Positions 1-12,349 of a stretch of DNA of 64,000 nucleotides are shown in pieces (position 1 is the stretch's first letter; each line of letters starts with the position of its first letter). The stretch spans positions 5,922,953 to 5,986,952 of the forward strand of contig NC_135571.1 in assembly GCF_964340395.1 (NCBI RefSeq), given 5' to 3'. Under the pieces are notes generated by a model. It was not told where the DNA came from. It searched no databases and worked only from the letters and a program-made list of their open reading frames with translations. Position numbers and translations under genes: made by a program. This stretch comes from Glandiceps talaboti (lineage: Eukaryota; Hemichordata; Enteropneusta; Spengelidae).

Positions 1-93
1 TTTTTTATAGATGTCGGAATCTGGCAAAAATGTTGGAAAAGACCACCAAATCTTCTGTATAGAGGCGACCTAGCCAACTCGTGTGTGTGCATG
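1..93. other. unique flank left of microsatellite
   Basis: Short AT-rich stretch with no coding or repeat signal of its own. It may belong to intergenic DNA upstream of the PDE3-like gene. Confidence 0.4.
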
Positions 94-94
94 A

Positions 95-176
<82 letters not shown>

Positions 177-316
177 ATGTATGTATGTATGTATGTATGT
201 ATGTATGTATGTATGTATGTATGTATGTATGTATGTATGTATGTATGTGTGTGTGTATGTATGTATGTATGTATGTATGTATGTATGTATGTATGTATGT
301 ATGTATGTATGTATGT
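94..316. repeat. compound (TCTG)n / (TATG)n microsatellite
   Basis: About 80 bp of CTGT units pass directly into about 140 bp of ATGT units, broken once by a GTGTGTGT run near 247-254. Tetranucleotide repeats of this kind lack stops in several frames on both strands, so the Cys-Met-Tyr-Val and Thr-Tyr-Ile-His readings here are not genes. Confidence 0.97.
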
Positions 317-1661
317 GTCACGGTGGGTTTTACCAAGAATAAGTCTGTACTTGTAGTATGAATGGCAAATTATTAAATATACACAAAAGTTACAGTTGTG
401 TAGCCGTACTGGCCACGTCTGCACTGCTGCCTTAACTAACCTGCCTCGCATATAACGGAAAGATCACGTAATGAAAGATATGTAGAGGGAAGAAAGTGAT
501 TGGATATTAGAATTTGGGGATGGATGTGATTGGATGAAGCGAAGTGAGCAGATGAGTCCAGGCATGGATCTCCTAATACATCCATGGTCCAGGTGACATG
601 ATGAATGTACATAGAAATAAATGAATATTTCATGAACACAACAAAGGGACACAGTACGGTAAATCACAAAACGAAACAAAAGGGACATCGACACTCTGTA
701 AATGATGAGACAGACACATCAACGCTAAATATAACTGTGACATTATGTATATATGTATAGGTGTGACGTGTGTGTATCTTTCTGTCTGTGTATGTGGGCG
801 CATGTGTTTTTGCTTGTTTCTTTAGGGCTCCTGTTATTTTAGAGCTCCTTTTATTTGCTGTAGAGCAGTATGATTAGGGAAGCATTTTGTACTAGAGAAG
901 ATCCAGAATGGCTATGTCGCCACAAAAATCCATTTTTAAAAATTGGTTATATATTATTTGAAGAATATATTCTCAATAATTTTTTCCATTCTCACTGAGA
1001 AATGACGAAGTGTCCGGGAGAGTTTATAAACAAATATTTAGACTTCGGCGTCTCTTAATTTCCGTCGCGTTTTCAAAGGTTAATACAATCGACAATTAAT
1101 GTAGCTCTCTCCGGAATAGTTTCCATTCGTCAAAAATGACAGGTCTTCAGATAATCTTGCTTTTCTTTCTCAAGGGAATATTTAAAATCCCTGAAAATAT
1201 TGAATATGTACACTCCACGAGACAATTGGGAGCAAGCGTTGAACCAAATGCCAAGATGACCTTCCTGCAATAGCCATTCATGTGCATTGACGTACTACGG
1301 GCTGAGAACAATCGCGACGCCTTCATCACAAGTAACTCTTCGACAGATTCTTGGTTATTATGTATTCTGTTAGCTTTAGACTTGCTTTCTTTTCATTGTG
1401 TTACGTACAGGTAGTCTATGTCGCCACTGTTTGATGTGCTATTTAAATCACGGAATATGCATATTTTATCCCAGACTTGCTGTGGTTGTTGGAGATTTCA
1501 CACAATTAATGACTGCATTTTATAAGTTAATATAAATGATTTCAAATGCCTTGATAACATTCTTTAATGTACATACATAATGAAATGAATTCACAGTCTG
1601 AATCAAAAGTAAACGTTGGGTCTATCCATCGATGCGTTCGTCCGTCTGTCCATCTGCCTAC
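317..1661. other. no gene seen, AT-rich spacer
   Basis: I see no coding pattern, structured RNA or tandem array. The longest frames (60-76 codons) have no recognisable protein character. It lies upstream of the PDE3-like exon and could hold distal regulatory sequence, but nothing specific supports that. Confidence 0.5.
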
Positions 1662-1872
1662 CTGTATGTATGTATGTATGTATGTATGTATGTATGTATG
1701 TATGTATGTATGTATGTATGTATGTATGTATGTATGTATGTATGTATGTATGTATGTATGTATGTATGTATGTATGTATGTATGTATGTATGTATGTATG
1801 TATGTATGTATGTATGTATGTATGTATGTATGTATGTATGTATGTATGTATGTATGTATGTATGTATGTATG

Positions 1873-1902
<30 letters not shown>
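1662..1902. repeat. (TGTA)n microsatellite, about 60 units
   Basis: Nearly perfect run of about 240 bp of the tetranucleotide TGTA, preceded by a short pyrimidine-rich CCGTCTGTCCATCTGCC stretch that may be its degraded edge. The purity suggests recent expansion and probable length polymorphism. Confidence 0.98.
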
Positions 1903-1903
<1 letters not shown>

Positions 1904-2399
1904 CGAGATATTTGCTCGTCTGTACTGTCGCTCCATGCATTGAAGTATCGGCACTCGCATGCTCTATATGTATTGTTGTCATGCATTCATCCGATGTTCT
2001 ATCATATCAAGGCAACGAAGCGTTCATGCACCAAAGCATGCTCGTGTTCATCCAACAAATTAGCCATCCCTGACCCTCCCGGCAAATTCCCCGATCACCT
2101 AATCGACCATGGCCGTCAAACTAGCATGACCCAATATAGTGACGTAATAACTGGCCGTGACCAGGCGTTTAAACAAATCATGCCGTCTTTGTAAAATCTA
2201 GGGTGTCTCAGTTCACAATACGTTTACAATATTGTTACTATAGAGGGACACTGGTTCAAATATTTTCACTCAAGACATTTTAACGTGCTTAAGTGGCTGT
2301 GGGATACCAGTCTGAGATAGCCAACGTTTTTCTTTTTTTCCATTCATTCATTCACGAAGTCTGACAGTACTAACATCAATACAATGATTCAGGGTTAAG
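1903..2399. other. upstream flank of the PDE3-like gene
   Basis: No gene recognised. CpG dinucleotides become more frequent than further left, as expected near a promoter. No clear TATA box or tandem repeat. Confidence 0.4.
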
Positions 2400-2660
2400 T
2401 GGCTGTCACCTATCGAGTGCTTCTGTTATGGCGTTGTAGAAGTTTTTCGAGTGGTCTTTGTATGAGCTTACTATTTTCAATAAGTAGTAACCTTGCTATA
2501 TTTTATTGTTGGAGATGCTGGGTGCGAGCCGATCTCATTATTGCCACGTGCCATTCTCGCGCCGTTTTTATTCAGTTCAATGTTTTGTGTCAAAGGTCAT
2601 AATGTATGCAAATATGTATGATTTTCCCACATAGCTTTGCGAAGTGGGTCACTTTTGAAA
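2400..2660 (+). promoter_or_regulatory. probable promoter / 5' UTR region of PDE3-like gene
   Basis: Directly upstream of the start codon. Visible words are an E-box CACGTG (2545-2550), a nuclear-receptor half-site CAAAGGTCA (2591-2599) and a perfect POU octamer ATGCAAAT (2606-2613). No convincing TATA box. The CpG-bearing stretch continues into the exon and to about 4140, which suggests a CpG-type promoter. The transcription start cannot be placed, and an upstream 5' UTR exon is possible. The binding sites are word matches only. Confidence 0.4.
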
Positions 2661-3443
2661 ATGGCGACGAGGAGGGAGATGTCAGTCCGGTACGTTGTAA
2701 ATAAACACGATCGGGACCGCGACGCCAGTGAAAACAATGGTTATGTGAGAGCATTGGTATCTCCCTTGGAACATGGATACTATAACCCATATGTACGTTG
2801 GCTAGGGCTAAAAAGCTCGAATTTAAGTACTTCGCAACTCAGCGCCGTATTAGCAAGCTTAGTGATGGTACCAAGTATTTTCGTGTACATTATCGACATC
2901 CCATGGTTACTACAGCGGCTTCTCGGCGTTACGATTCCGTGTTTTAGTGTACTCTCAGCTTTTTATTGGGTTGCACTTTTTCTGAGAAAATCATGGAGCA
3001 GTTCCAGTGTGTATTTATTTTTTCTTAGCTGCTATGTCGGGGAAATTCTCGCACAAATCGTGTTCGGCGGTGACATATTTCGTCCCCTGCAAGTTACAAC
3101 TGTGTTAGCTGCTATCAGCATTGCCAGTTTCTTCTCAAGTTTGCAGACGACTCAAAGCGCTTTTGTGATAATTTTTATCAGTTTGATACGGTTTATAAGT
3201 GGTTCTACTCTCATAGATGTTCCGACAGCTTTAAGACCGTTCATTGCATATTTTTGTGGTATTTTGGGCTGTATACTAGCTAAATCTGTGGAATCCGCGT
3301 TTCGCCAAAATTTTTCTAACCAATTTGGAAGTGATGGGAAAATACCAGTTATTCGGAGAAGACGAACTTCAAGTTCATCTAACACGACAAGTCATAGCCA
3401 CAAAACCAGGCGGACATCTCTACCAGCGCTCATTCAAAAACAT
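2661..3443 (+). CDS. PDE3: cGMP-inhibited cyclic nucleotide phosphodiesterase 3-like, first coding exon (N-terminal membrane region)
   Basis: PDE3 enzymes hydrolyse cAMP (and cGMP) at endoplasmic reticulum and plasma membranes; this exon encodes the membrane-targeting N-terminus, not the catalytic domain. The start is the ATG at 2661 in strong context (AAAATGG). The frame runs 261 codons to a GTAAGT donor, ending in phase 0. Residues 26-36 (NGYVRALVSPL) match the PDE3 leader. About six hydrophobic segments follow (near 59-78, 92-108, 117-135, 145-161, 166-180, 190-207), as in the family's NHR1 region. VPTALRPF..YFCGILGC (187-204) matches the last PDE3 helix. IPVIRRRRTSS (228-238) and RRTSLPAL (250-257) match the conserved PKA-phosphorylated block. 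The leader is shorter than in mammals. Reading past the donor soon leaves PDE3-like sequence. The downstream exons, including the HD-type catalytic domain, are not in the window. Family call is strong; paralogue (A or B) is not assignable and the symbol is the family name. Confidence 0.9.
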
Positions 3444-3449
3444 GTAAGT
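3444..3449 (+). other. 5' splice donor of exon 1
   Basis: CAT|GTAAGT matches the metazoan donor consensus. It falls just after the conserved RRTSLP block, about where family homology stops. The following in-frame sequence shows no PDE3 similarity and ends in a stop near 3638. Confidence 0.85.
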
Positions 3450-4689
3450 ACGTCAGTAGAGGTATTTTTATGGACGAATGCATACACGAATGTATGTATG
3501 AATGTGCACTGTGGATGTGTGGAACAATTTTACTTTGCAAACAATGTTAGACCCACAGGAATTTTCCTTGGGCATGCGAAGAAAAAAGTCAGTGACATCA
3601 TTACTATTAATTTACACACATATTATGCCTGTATTTAAAATGAAACGATTTAGCCCCAAAGTATTTTTTGGCGAAATCGTGATCGCGGCACAATAAAATT
3701 GTAAACGTTACGAATGTAATAGTAGGCGATAGTAGGCGACATGCCAAGCGTTGTGAGCTGTGACGTACGTGAACGCAAGGAGAGAGCCTTCACTGACACA
3801 TTGCATGCATCGGCCGAGTTAATGATACCTCAGTGAGACGGTACATGACGTAAAACTAGGAGAAATTGATCTTTCATTCAGGGCCCCTATCGTTTTAACA
3901 GTTGCATTTCCAAAGTGATTTATTTGAATTGTGTTGTAAGTGTGTGTTCAGAACGTTTTTTACGAGTTCTAAGGAAAATTACTTGCGTATTGCTCGCTGA
4001 CTTAACTGCTTTGTTTTCGATGCTAATGATTTTTACAACTTCGAAGATGTTGACATTCCGTCGCATTTGCACTAAATGCCGCAGTGCAGTGTCAGCAAAG
4101 CCGATGGTATTAAACGCGGTTTACTGTTTCGCGTTTGTCTTGTTCTTTTCAAGTGAGAAAAAAACAATAATGTCGATATCAAGTAAAGTGGCTGGATGAT
4201 GTAACACCATGGAACAATCAGAGACAGATTTAATGAAAACAGTTCTTCAGAACAATGGAACTTAAAAAAAAAGATACAGTTGCATTGGCACATTGTGTTG
4301 ACATCCAGAGTAGAGATGCTTGTAACATGATAGCATTATTCCTAGATTAGAACTGAAACCGTCCCATAATGTTGCAGACTTCGATCCTATTCAATAGGGA
4401 ACCCAATCACTCCAGTGTAGGGTATCACAAGTATCAATGCAGTGTAATCACTTGGCAATTTCCACGGCAACCACAAAAGCACAAAGGAAGTGCTCTAAAA
4501 TGTACTGTCACCTCTGTATGCTGTGAAATGCCAAAGGGCACAAGCGCATAGTAAATGGTTTCCAAATACAGCTCATGCTTACATTCACATCGTTCTGTGA
4601 AAGGACTTTTAGAAAAGAAGTATTAAATGTATCGTAATCTCAATACAGTTGATTCTATCGAATTCTGTGGTTAGGAATTGAGATCTTAC
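3450..4689. other. start of presumed intron 1, CpG-bearing
   Basis: No exon recognised. CpG is still relatively frequent to about 4140 (for example around 3720-3830 and 3940-4130), so promoter-proximal or intronic enhancer function is possible. A frame at 3915-4199 is hydrophobic but has no family resemblance and I do not call it. Confidence 0.45.
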
Positions 4690-5060
4690 TTTGAACAATA
4701 ATCAACAATGTATGCAATCATATCAAATTTAATATTTTGCAATTTTGAGATAAATTAAAACATATTCTTTGCATTTGATTCTATCTTTTTTTTTAATTTT
4801 GAAATTTTGTGATAAATTATCACCTATTGATAACTAATCAAAACATGTGATTTTATCAAATTTAATATTTTGTGATTTCGAGATACTAGTAGATGAAAAC
4901 AATCTTTGCATGGGATTCTATCATTTTGTGATAAATGTTTACCTATTGATAAATAAACAAGACATGATTTTATCAAATTATTTTGCAATTTTAAGATATA
5001 ACAAATCCCATATTGATAAATCATTTTTAAGAATCAAAAAAAGGAAATAAAATTAAAACA
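4690..5060. repeat. degenerate AT-rich tandem repeat
   Basis: Four or so diverged copies of a unit built on ATCAAATTTAATATTTTG, a GAGATA-type stretch and a CTATTGATAAAT stretch recur at roughly 60-120 bp spacing. The boundaries are soft. Confidence 0.6.
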
Positions 5061-5429
5061 ATTAATTAACCTATATTGAGGGTTTTATAAAAAAAAAAAA
5101 ATTTATTTTTTTTTTTTTTTTTGCATTAAGTCAGTTCATACTTTGATCAGTTTTAGAAGATAAGTAATGCATGTAAAGACAGATCCTAATAAATAAAGTT
5201 ATCTATTTTAAATTTTGAAATATTGAAATAATAGTATGCTAATTTAAATTGGCCAGAGATGATAAATAAAAATGATCAGATGAAATCTACAGACATCACA
5301 TATGTTATAAATCACGGATTAAAACTGAATATTTTGCAAGTTAGGTTTTTATGAATATTAATATTATTACTGAAACAATTTATCTTTATAAGAGTTGAGA
5401 AATAACATCTTTTGTAATGCCTTCAGACT
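5061..5429. other. AT-rich spacer with poly(A)/poly(T) pair
   Basis: Contains an A12 run (5089-5100) followed closely by a T18 run near 5105-5122, which could fold back. No gene seen. Confidence 0.5.
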
Positions 5430-6050
5430 AAGATGTTGAAACTAAATCTAACAAATATAATGAAAAGGTGAAAATTTCTAATTTATATGCAACTAATGTT
5501 CTTGTACTCCACGTCATACTAAAGTTAGCAATAGATTCATATTCAGATAACTGAATTTCAACCTGATGAAAAAAAATTATAAAATTATTATTACATGTAT
5601 ACATTGCAACCAGTGTTCTTGAACATGTAATCCACATTCTGTGGTAGTAAAGATAGCAGTGGATTCATAGTCAGAGAACTGTCAATTTGAAACTTATAAA
5701 AGAATTAATTTACGAATTCAAAATTACTAAAATTTATATGGCAAACAATGTTCTTGTATTCCACTTTTTGTCATACTGAAGTTAGCAATGGATTCATATT
5801 CAGAGAAGTCAATTTCAAACTGACGATTAAAAACTTAAATGATTAAAAAAAAAATTCTTTATATGCTACAGGTGTTCTATAATTCTGAAGTTAGCAAAGG
5901 ATTCACATTCAGAGATTTTAAAACTGACGATTAAAAACTTAAAGAATTTAAAAAAAATAATATTATTTATATGCTACAGGTGTTCTGTAATTCTGAAGTT
6001 AGCAATGGATTCATATTCAGAGAGATGAAATGCTAGTAAAGATTTTTAGG
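5430..6050. repeat. tandem array, unit about 115-140 bp
   Basis: Five diverged units share the words GTTCTTGTA or GGTGTTCT, GAAGTTAGCAATGGATTCAT and ATTCAGAGA, followed by an A-rich stretch. The array ends just before the palindromic MITE at 6094. Confidence 0.75.
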
Positions 6051-6093
6051 GTTGCTTCACCTTGCATTCCTTGTGTATATACGAAATAATTAG

Positions 6094-6243
6094 ATATTAT
6101 TCTTCAATATTTTTCTTTTTTCAGCCAAGGAAACAATGAGTGACCTAAGGGGCTTTGTCACTACGAGTTGCAAGGCGAGAAGTGACAACCCTTAGGTCAC
6201 AAATATTTTCTGACTGAATAAAGACAAATATTGGAGAATAACA
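6094..6243. mobile_element. palindromic MITE, family 1, copy 1
   Basis: About 150 bp with inverted ends: ATTATTCTTCAATATTTTTC on the left answers GACAAATATTGGAGAATAAC on the right. A second inner inverted pair, GTGACCTAAGG and CCTTAGGTCAC, flanks a short centre. Two related copies lie at 14561 and 23153. It is non-coding and non-autonomous. Superfamily not assigned because the target duplication is not clear. Confidence 0.8.
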
Positions 6244-6419
6244 TAATTATATTAGCACCAATAACATCAAAGCAATATCAGGGAAAGTAATGGTTATTTT
6301 GAATGTTTTGACTCATATTTCGAACACAGCAGAACTAGTGACATAGACATTTGTCGTGTTATAGAAAGACCAGAGTATATATTCCATATTTTTAGTTCAA
6401 CTTGGCTCGTGCATGGTAT
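6244..6419. other. short AT-rich spacer
   Basis: Lies between the MITE and the next tandem array. Nothing recognised. Confidence 0.4.
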
Positions 6420-7090
6420 TAGTATAATGTATATATATTGTCTACCATACTAGATACCTATGGTGAAGTGAACCAAAATAGAGCAGTGGTCTTCCTAGAA
6501 AACAATGATTTTGGAATTTGCATAACAATAGCATTAATGACAGTTATTTAACTTCTATTGTTTTTAAGCATTCAAGGCTGGCATAGCATTACAACTGTAT
6601 TTCCTCTGTGGTGAAGTGAACCAAAATAGAGCAGTTGGTTTTTTTAGTAAAACAATGGTGAAGTATTTGAATGTGCATAACAATAGCATTAGTAATTTAG
6701 TGGCTTTGTTATTTAACTTCCATTGTTTTTTATGAAATCATAAGTCTGGTGCACAAGAACTTGAAGAAGGCATTTGTAGCCATTATTGGTATTTATTTTC
6801 ACCTTTTTGTTTTCCAGAAAAGTAAGAGAAAATAAGTCTTACACCGTATGTGAAAGTTTCCAGGTTTACAATATCTGGACCAAAATAGAGCTGTGGTCTC
6901 CTTAGAAAAACAATGATGAAGTCTTTAAGAAGTTGCATAACAATAGGCAGTGTTAGTAAACTTCTATTGTTTTTAAGAAATCAAGGCTAGCATAGCATTA
7001 CCTAGCTCAGTAAAATAGAGCAGTGCTCTTCTTAGAAAAAACAATGATGTCTTGAGACTTGGCATAACAATACATGTAGCATTAATTGGT
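6420..7090. repeat. tandem array, unit about 130-150 bp
   Basis: Four to five diverged units carry CCAAAATAGAGCAGTGGTC, AGAAAACAATGAT, GCATAACAATAGCATTA and CTTCTATTGTTTTTAAG in the same order (near 6460, 6610, 6890 and 7015). Confidence 0.8.
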
Positions 7091-7490
7091 TGTGATTTTT
7101 CCAAGTGATATACCAGGGTTCCCTGAGTTCCCTACAAAAATCCTGGTACAAGGTGACACTATGTTGGTAGATGTTGCAATGAAAGGGAAACCAGTAACAA
7201 ATAGCTTGAACATATAATTGCTACAAATAGTTTAAAAATGTAATAATTTACATAACAATGGCATGTTTTGTGATTTAGATTAAAGACTGTACCATTATTA
7301 TGAAGGGTAGAATAATTTAAACTTGTCAATATTACAGATACTTGACTTATTGATGTTTCTTCGTGTGTAACATGTCAGATAGAATATCAAAGCTGTGTTC
7401 ATTCCTAACATACCTTTCATCCTGTAGATGAAAATCAAAATACCATCCTTGCAGTGGTAGTGCTTTAGAAGTCTAGTATCAGGAAATAAA

Positions 7491-7527
7491 GGAGGGGGTG
7501 GAGGGTGGGGGTGGAGGGTGGGGGTGG
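7491..7527 (+). other. G-quadruplex-type G-rich tract
   Basis: Successive runs of three to five G separated by TGGA or T, seen twice as the module GGAGGGTGGGGGT, meet the usual G4 pattern on the + strand. Structure is inferred, not shown. Confidence 0.6.
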
Positions 7528-8241
<714 letters not shown>

Positions 8242-8328
8242 TTGTAATTAGTTAATTGTAATGTAAAAACTATTACGCTCTGCCACTGCGGTATAGAGCA
8301 CTGTCTTAGCAGATTGATACTCACCGAG

Positions 8329-8487
<159 letters not shown>

Positions 8488-10847
8488 TATATGAAATTTG
8501 ATGCTCCAGATAAAGATGAAATATTATTATAAGAACAGATTAAGTACCCTTGCAAATACTGTGAATATGCCACACTGGCACTCAAACCTCATGTTGTTCT
8601 GTTATACCTCTTTGTACGGCTGCAAAGAATACTTACTAGCACTCTGTCTCATACAAATACCCTGAGTATGCCACACACAAACTCATGTCGTCAGTGTCTT
8701 TTATACAACTTCAAGGTAACTCAAATGGTCTACAGCATTCCTGTCACTTTGATTTTATTATTATAAAAAAAAAGTTAGCATATACATATAAAAAAAAATG
8801 GGTCACATTGGTAAAATGATAAGTACCTGATAATTGAAATGGCAGCAAATTGCCAAGTATACCTGTGTTTATCAAAGATTGTATATTTTACATTAGTTTG
8901 ATAATTGTAAAATTTTATGGGGAGTCCCTGATTCTTGTTATAAGTGTGTGATATTTTGCATGATAATGTTGTAAAAAAAAACACAAGTCTCTAGATTGAA
9001 ACAGTGATTTAATATAATACTTTTTTTGGATCACTCTGCTACACAACAGAAGGTTTTATGGTTGATACAGAAAGGTAAATTAGGCTGTTTAGTTTTATGA
9101 GAATGCTGTTAAAGATTATCATATTTTGGAGGAGCCATAGCAACTGATGTTCATGGTATCTTGGAAACGTCGCTGGTTGGGGTGTTTTGTTTCAAACTGA
9201 TGTGTGGAGGCTGTTTCCCCAAAACGTAAGGCTACTTGAAAACTATATCATTTTCCCAAGCTGTATTACATTCCCGCAAACACATTGGGGCATTTCAAAT
9301 ACTTTTACATAATTTGCCCAATATTGACAGAGAGCTTATGTTGATTCAAGGGCTCTCTCAACTGGTGAGTGGTCATGCAGAAAGCTTACATTTCCTGCAG
9401 CTAACAATGATTTGCATGGGAGACTGCCAGTGTTATTGGATTATTGCAACTCTTGCTACGTAGGCGAATATGATGAGTTCAATTTCCATTCCTTCATATA
9501 TAGATCATCGGTAATGATGTGAGCTTTTCTGAAACACTACTCCTTTCAACACACATCCTCATAATATTCAGGTGCATTATGATACAGAATCCGACAAACA
9601 TGTTTGCTGACCATTCAGATGAAAGGATGAAATTTAGCCATACATGTATACCTAATAGCCCAAAAACTTGAAGTTTCATTTCATCAAATTGTGATATGTT
9701 TGGAAACCAAAGTTGAATTTCACAGCATCATGGTATCATGTATGTATGTTCATACTATTCAGGTCCTTATGACCAGACTGTACACATATACAGCTGAAAA
9801 GATTTGTTGATTTGATGATGCTCAGCGAACAGAGCAAAGGCTGGGTTATGTCTGGGAAACATTTGGAATTGCAAGCAATGAAAAATACATGTACATGCCT
9901 ATAGTACTCACAATGATTATTTGTACATCTGAAAAACATTTACTGAGTTGATGATGCTCTGGGAACTGGGTAAAAAGCATTGTCCATGGAGAGGAAGAAA
10001 GCTAGTCAGAGTGTCCTATCAATTAGTCGAGTTCCTATACCTGTCAACATTTTCTCTAATTACTATGAGAACTTACTATGTGAGAACACATCCCGGTATG
10101 ATGAAGTATTCATGATATAAGTGCGTCCCAAGTGTCAAATATGGCATCAAATACGCTAAAATAACTCGTTAACGCGACCTCTGTATATAGTATATTTCAC
10201 TCTCTTCCTGTGAGAATTACATCCCTGTATGATGAAGTATCATCTGTAATGTTTTTCATTATTAACACATATATAAGCATGCCGGTCAGGAAATAACCCC
10301 CAAGATCTTTGAAAGTCAAGGCTAAGTACTATTAGAATTTGATTTAGGCTGCCTAGTAACAGTTTATTGCAATGACTGAATAGAAATATTGATGGCCTCG
10401 GGTTGTATTGTTACTAATAGAATTTCAATTGGATGTCTCATGTTGTAATAAAAGGGGATCGGTATAATAAATGACACTCAATTTTATTATGAATTGCTTT
10501 AATTCGAAGTTTAGGTCTAGCCGCTCCCTGATATAGTTACTAATAAATTCATGGTATACTTTATTTGCTTTTAATATCCTGTTACAAGTCGCCCAGAAAA
10601 GGTCACCTCAAAAAATCAGCACTTAAACACAAGTATGTATATGTAGTACAAGATGTTATATATGAAATAATGCAAAGTGTGAAGAAAAAGTCAAAGTTTC
10701 AAAAGAAAGTTTGCACCTAATAATATAGGGATAGACGCTTGAACGGAGTCTCCATATATTTGAGCTCTACCAGTTGCTTCAAGATGCAATTCAAGACAAT
10801 GGAATTTAAATATGATAAAAATATATAAAAATATTAGATATGGGTGG
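8488..10847. other. no gene seen, low-repeat intronic sequence
   Basis: Mostly unique AT-rich sequence. Two weak local duplications are visible: a GATGATGCTC motif near 9817 and 9950, and a GTATGATGAAGTAT motif near 10095 and 10225. No exon-like frame of recognisable family. Confidence 0.5.
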
Positions 10848-11010
10848 TCTGTGATTTCAATGCACCTGTTATGATAAAATAATAGTAATAAATATTAATT
10901 GGGCAGTGATTTCAAAACACCTGGCCTAATAAACTAAACTTATTAGCGTGTGATTGGGCAATGATTTAAAAGCACCTGGCATAATAAATTCATAATTTAC
11001 TAGCACATAA
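10848..11010. repeat. short tandem repeat, two to three units of about 70 bp
   Basis: Units share GGGCAGTGATTTCAA, CACCTGGC and an AATAAA-rich stretch ending in TTATTAGC or TTACTAGC. Confidence 0.65.
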
Positions 11011-11217
11011 TATGTCTGGATTACAAGTTTATCTGTCTGCCACGTTTTACATTTCTCATACTTCAGAAATGCTTATCATTGCAAAGTGTATCTCTGTTGG
11101 ATATCATAGAGGGTTGGGATTCCTTGGAACAGACAATATGAAATGTGACAAACATGTACGTGTATAGTTTGCAGGAATTGTACGTACATATTCCGCCATC
11201 ATTGTCCTTGGTACCTC

Positions 11218-11241
11218 ATGTTATACATATATGTATAACAT
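11218..11241. repeat. perfect 24-bp palindrome
   Basis: The 12-base arm ATGTTATACATA is followed immediately by its exact reverse complement. It sits in a locally repetitive stretch (11210-11430) with several GGTACC and GGTACCAA words. It may be chance in AT-rich DNA. Confidence 0.8.
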
Positions 11242-11937
11242 AGCATCGGGTACTGTACCTGTATGTGGTGAAACAGTGGGGAGGATGCCATAGGATGGGG
11301 TACCAATAATGTGTGGATACCTCATGAAATGGTGGCAGTGATACCATAGGGTGGCGTACATGTACATGTAATATGAGGTACCAAGTAACATGATGTGAGA
11401 AGGTACCGTTGGTTGTGCTATAGTATAGTGCTATGATCCCCGAAAGATGCGTCATAAATGTGTATGTTGTTGCCATGGTGATAAGATATGCTTAAAACAA
11501 GATCTGTGTTTAAAGTTACCCACAGTTCAAGTGAAAATTAATATTCTGCCCTACCTCGGTACTGCAGACTAATATTATTAAGTCGTGTGATGATATGGAT
11601 TGTCAGATTAACCTAAACACATATAGATGACAGAATTTATTGTAAAATTTATATCAATAATATGATCCCCCTGGGGTATAAAATGTAGAACCCATGGGAT
11701 GTGTGTGCATTATATATCTGTTTATTGTATTTATGATGGAAACATACTGTAATGATTTCAAACAAACTTGATATCTCCACGGACAGAAAGGTCTTCAGTA
11801 ATGAACCCTGTCGTAAACGTAATTGTTTATTTATATTCAAGGATAAAAAATGGCCAACGTCAAACATACATTTAGACGTCATGATCGTTGAATAGTTAGA
11901 GTGGGCTGGTGTGGAATCTCCAAGTTGTCAGTTTAAG
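11242..11937. other. spacer with GGTACC-rich degenerate repeat
   Basis: From about 11255 to 11410 related phrases recur (a CCATAGG-TGGGGTACC type and a GATACCTCATG type), suggesting an old tandem duplication. The rest is unremarkable. Confidence 0.45.
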
Positions 11938-12093
11938 ACTCGTTGCTGCTGTTTGTTATATGAACTTTTTGGGCAAGACTTGAACTTGAAATCAGTGTCT
12001 TAACCAATGAATAATACTCGTTGCCGCCGTTTGTTTATGAACATTTTCGGCAAGACTTGAACTAGAAACTAGTTTCTAAACCAATGAACAAAA
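11938..12093. repeat. two-unit tandem repeat, 78-bp period
   Basis: ACTCGTTGC-GC(T/C)GTTTGT, GGCAAGACTTGAACT and AACCAATGAA recur once at a distance of 78 bp. Confidence 0.8.
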
Positions 12094-12242
12094 CAATTTC
12101 GTTGTTATTTTTGCAATGATGATATAGATTTTATACAAATTGTTCAGTACTTTCATCTTGTAGGTAATGATGTATGTTGTGTTGTTCAGCTCTATCATTG
12201 TAATTCTGTGTGTGTTTTAACTTATCCTGTTTTTGTTGTCTT

Positions 12243-12349
12243 TTAGAGGACCCTAGGGAAGACTAGCTTTTAGCTAACCAGGTTACAAATGTATCTGTAT
12301 GATTTGTAACTCTCTTTAAATAAAGTTTAAAAAAAAAAGAAAAAAAAGT
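12243..12349 (+). mobile_element. 3' end of a retroposon (LINE/SINE-type tail)
   Basis: GAGGACCCTAGGGAAGACT followed by AGCTTTTAGCTAACC and then TAAATAAAGTTTAAAAAAAAAA resembles the conserved 3' ends of many CR1/Jockey-type LINEs and their SINEs (GGACCCCAGGGAAGATTAGC.. then AATAAA and a poly-A tail). The 5' extent is not visible and no reverse transcriptase frame lies upstream. Confidence 0.5.

Noticed and set aside
5-451. Long Thr-Tyr-Ile-His / Cys-Met-Tyr-Val frames over the tetranucleotide repeats (also near 1542-2073 and 19553-20712)
   Set aside because: Open on both strands and in several frames because a 4-bp repeat without stops cycles through all frames; no start context, splice or family evidence.
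2637-2660. Upstream TTG start for the PDE3-like protein
   Set aside because: The ATG at 2661 has a strong context (A at -3, G at +4); non-ATG starts are not needed.
3450-3638. Extension of the PDE3-like frame past 3443 to the stop near 3638
   Set aside because: A consensus GTAAGT donor sits just after the conserved RRTSLP block, and the following residues have no PDE3 similarity.
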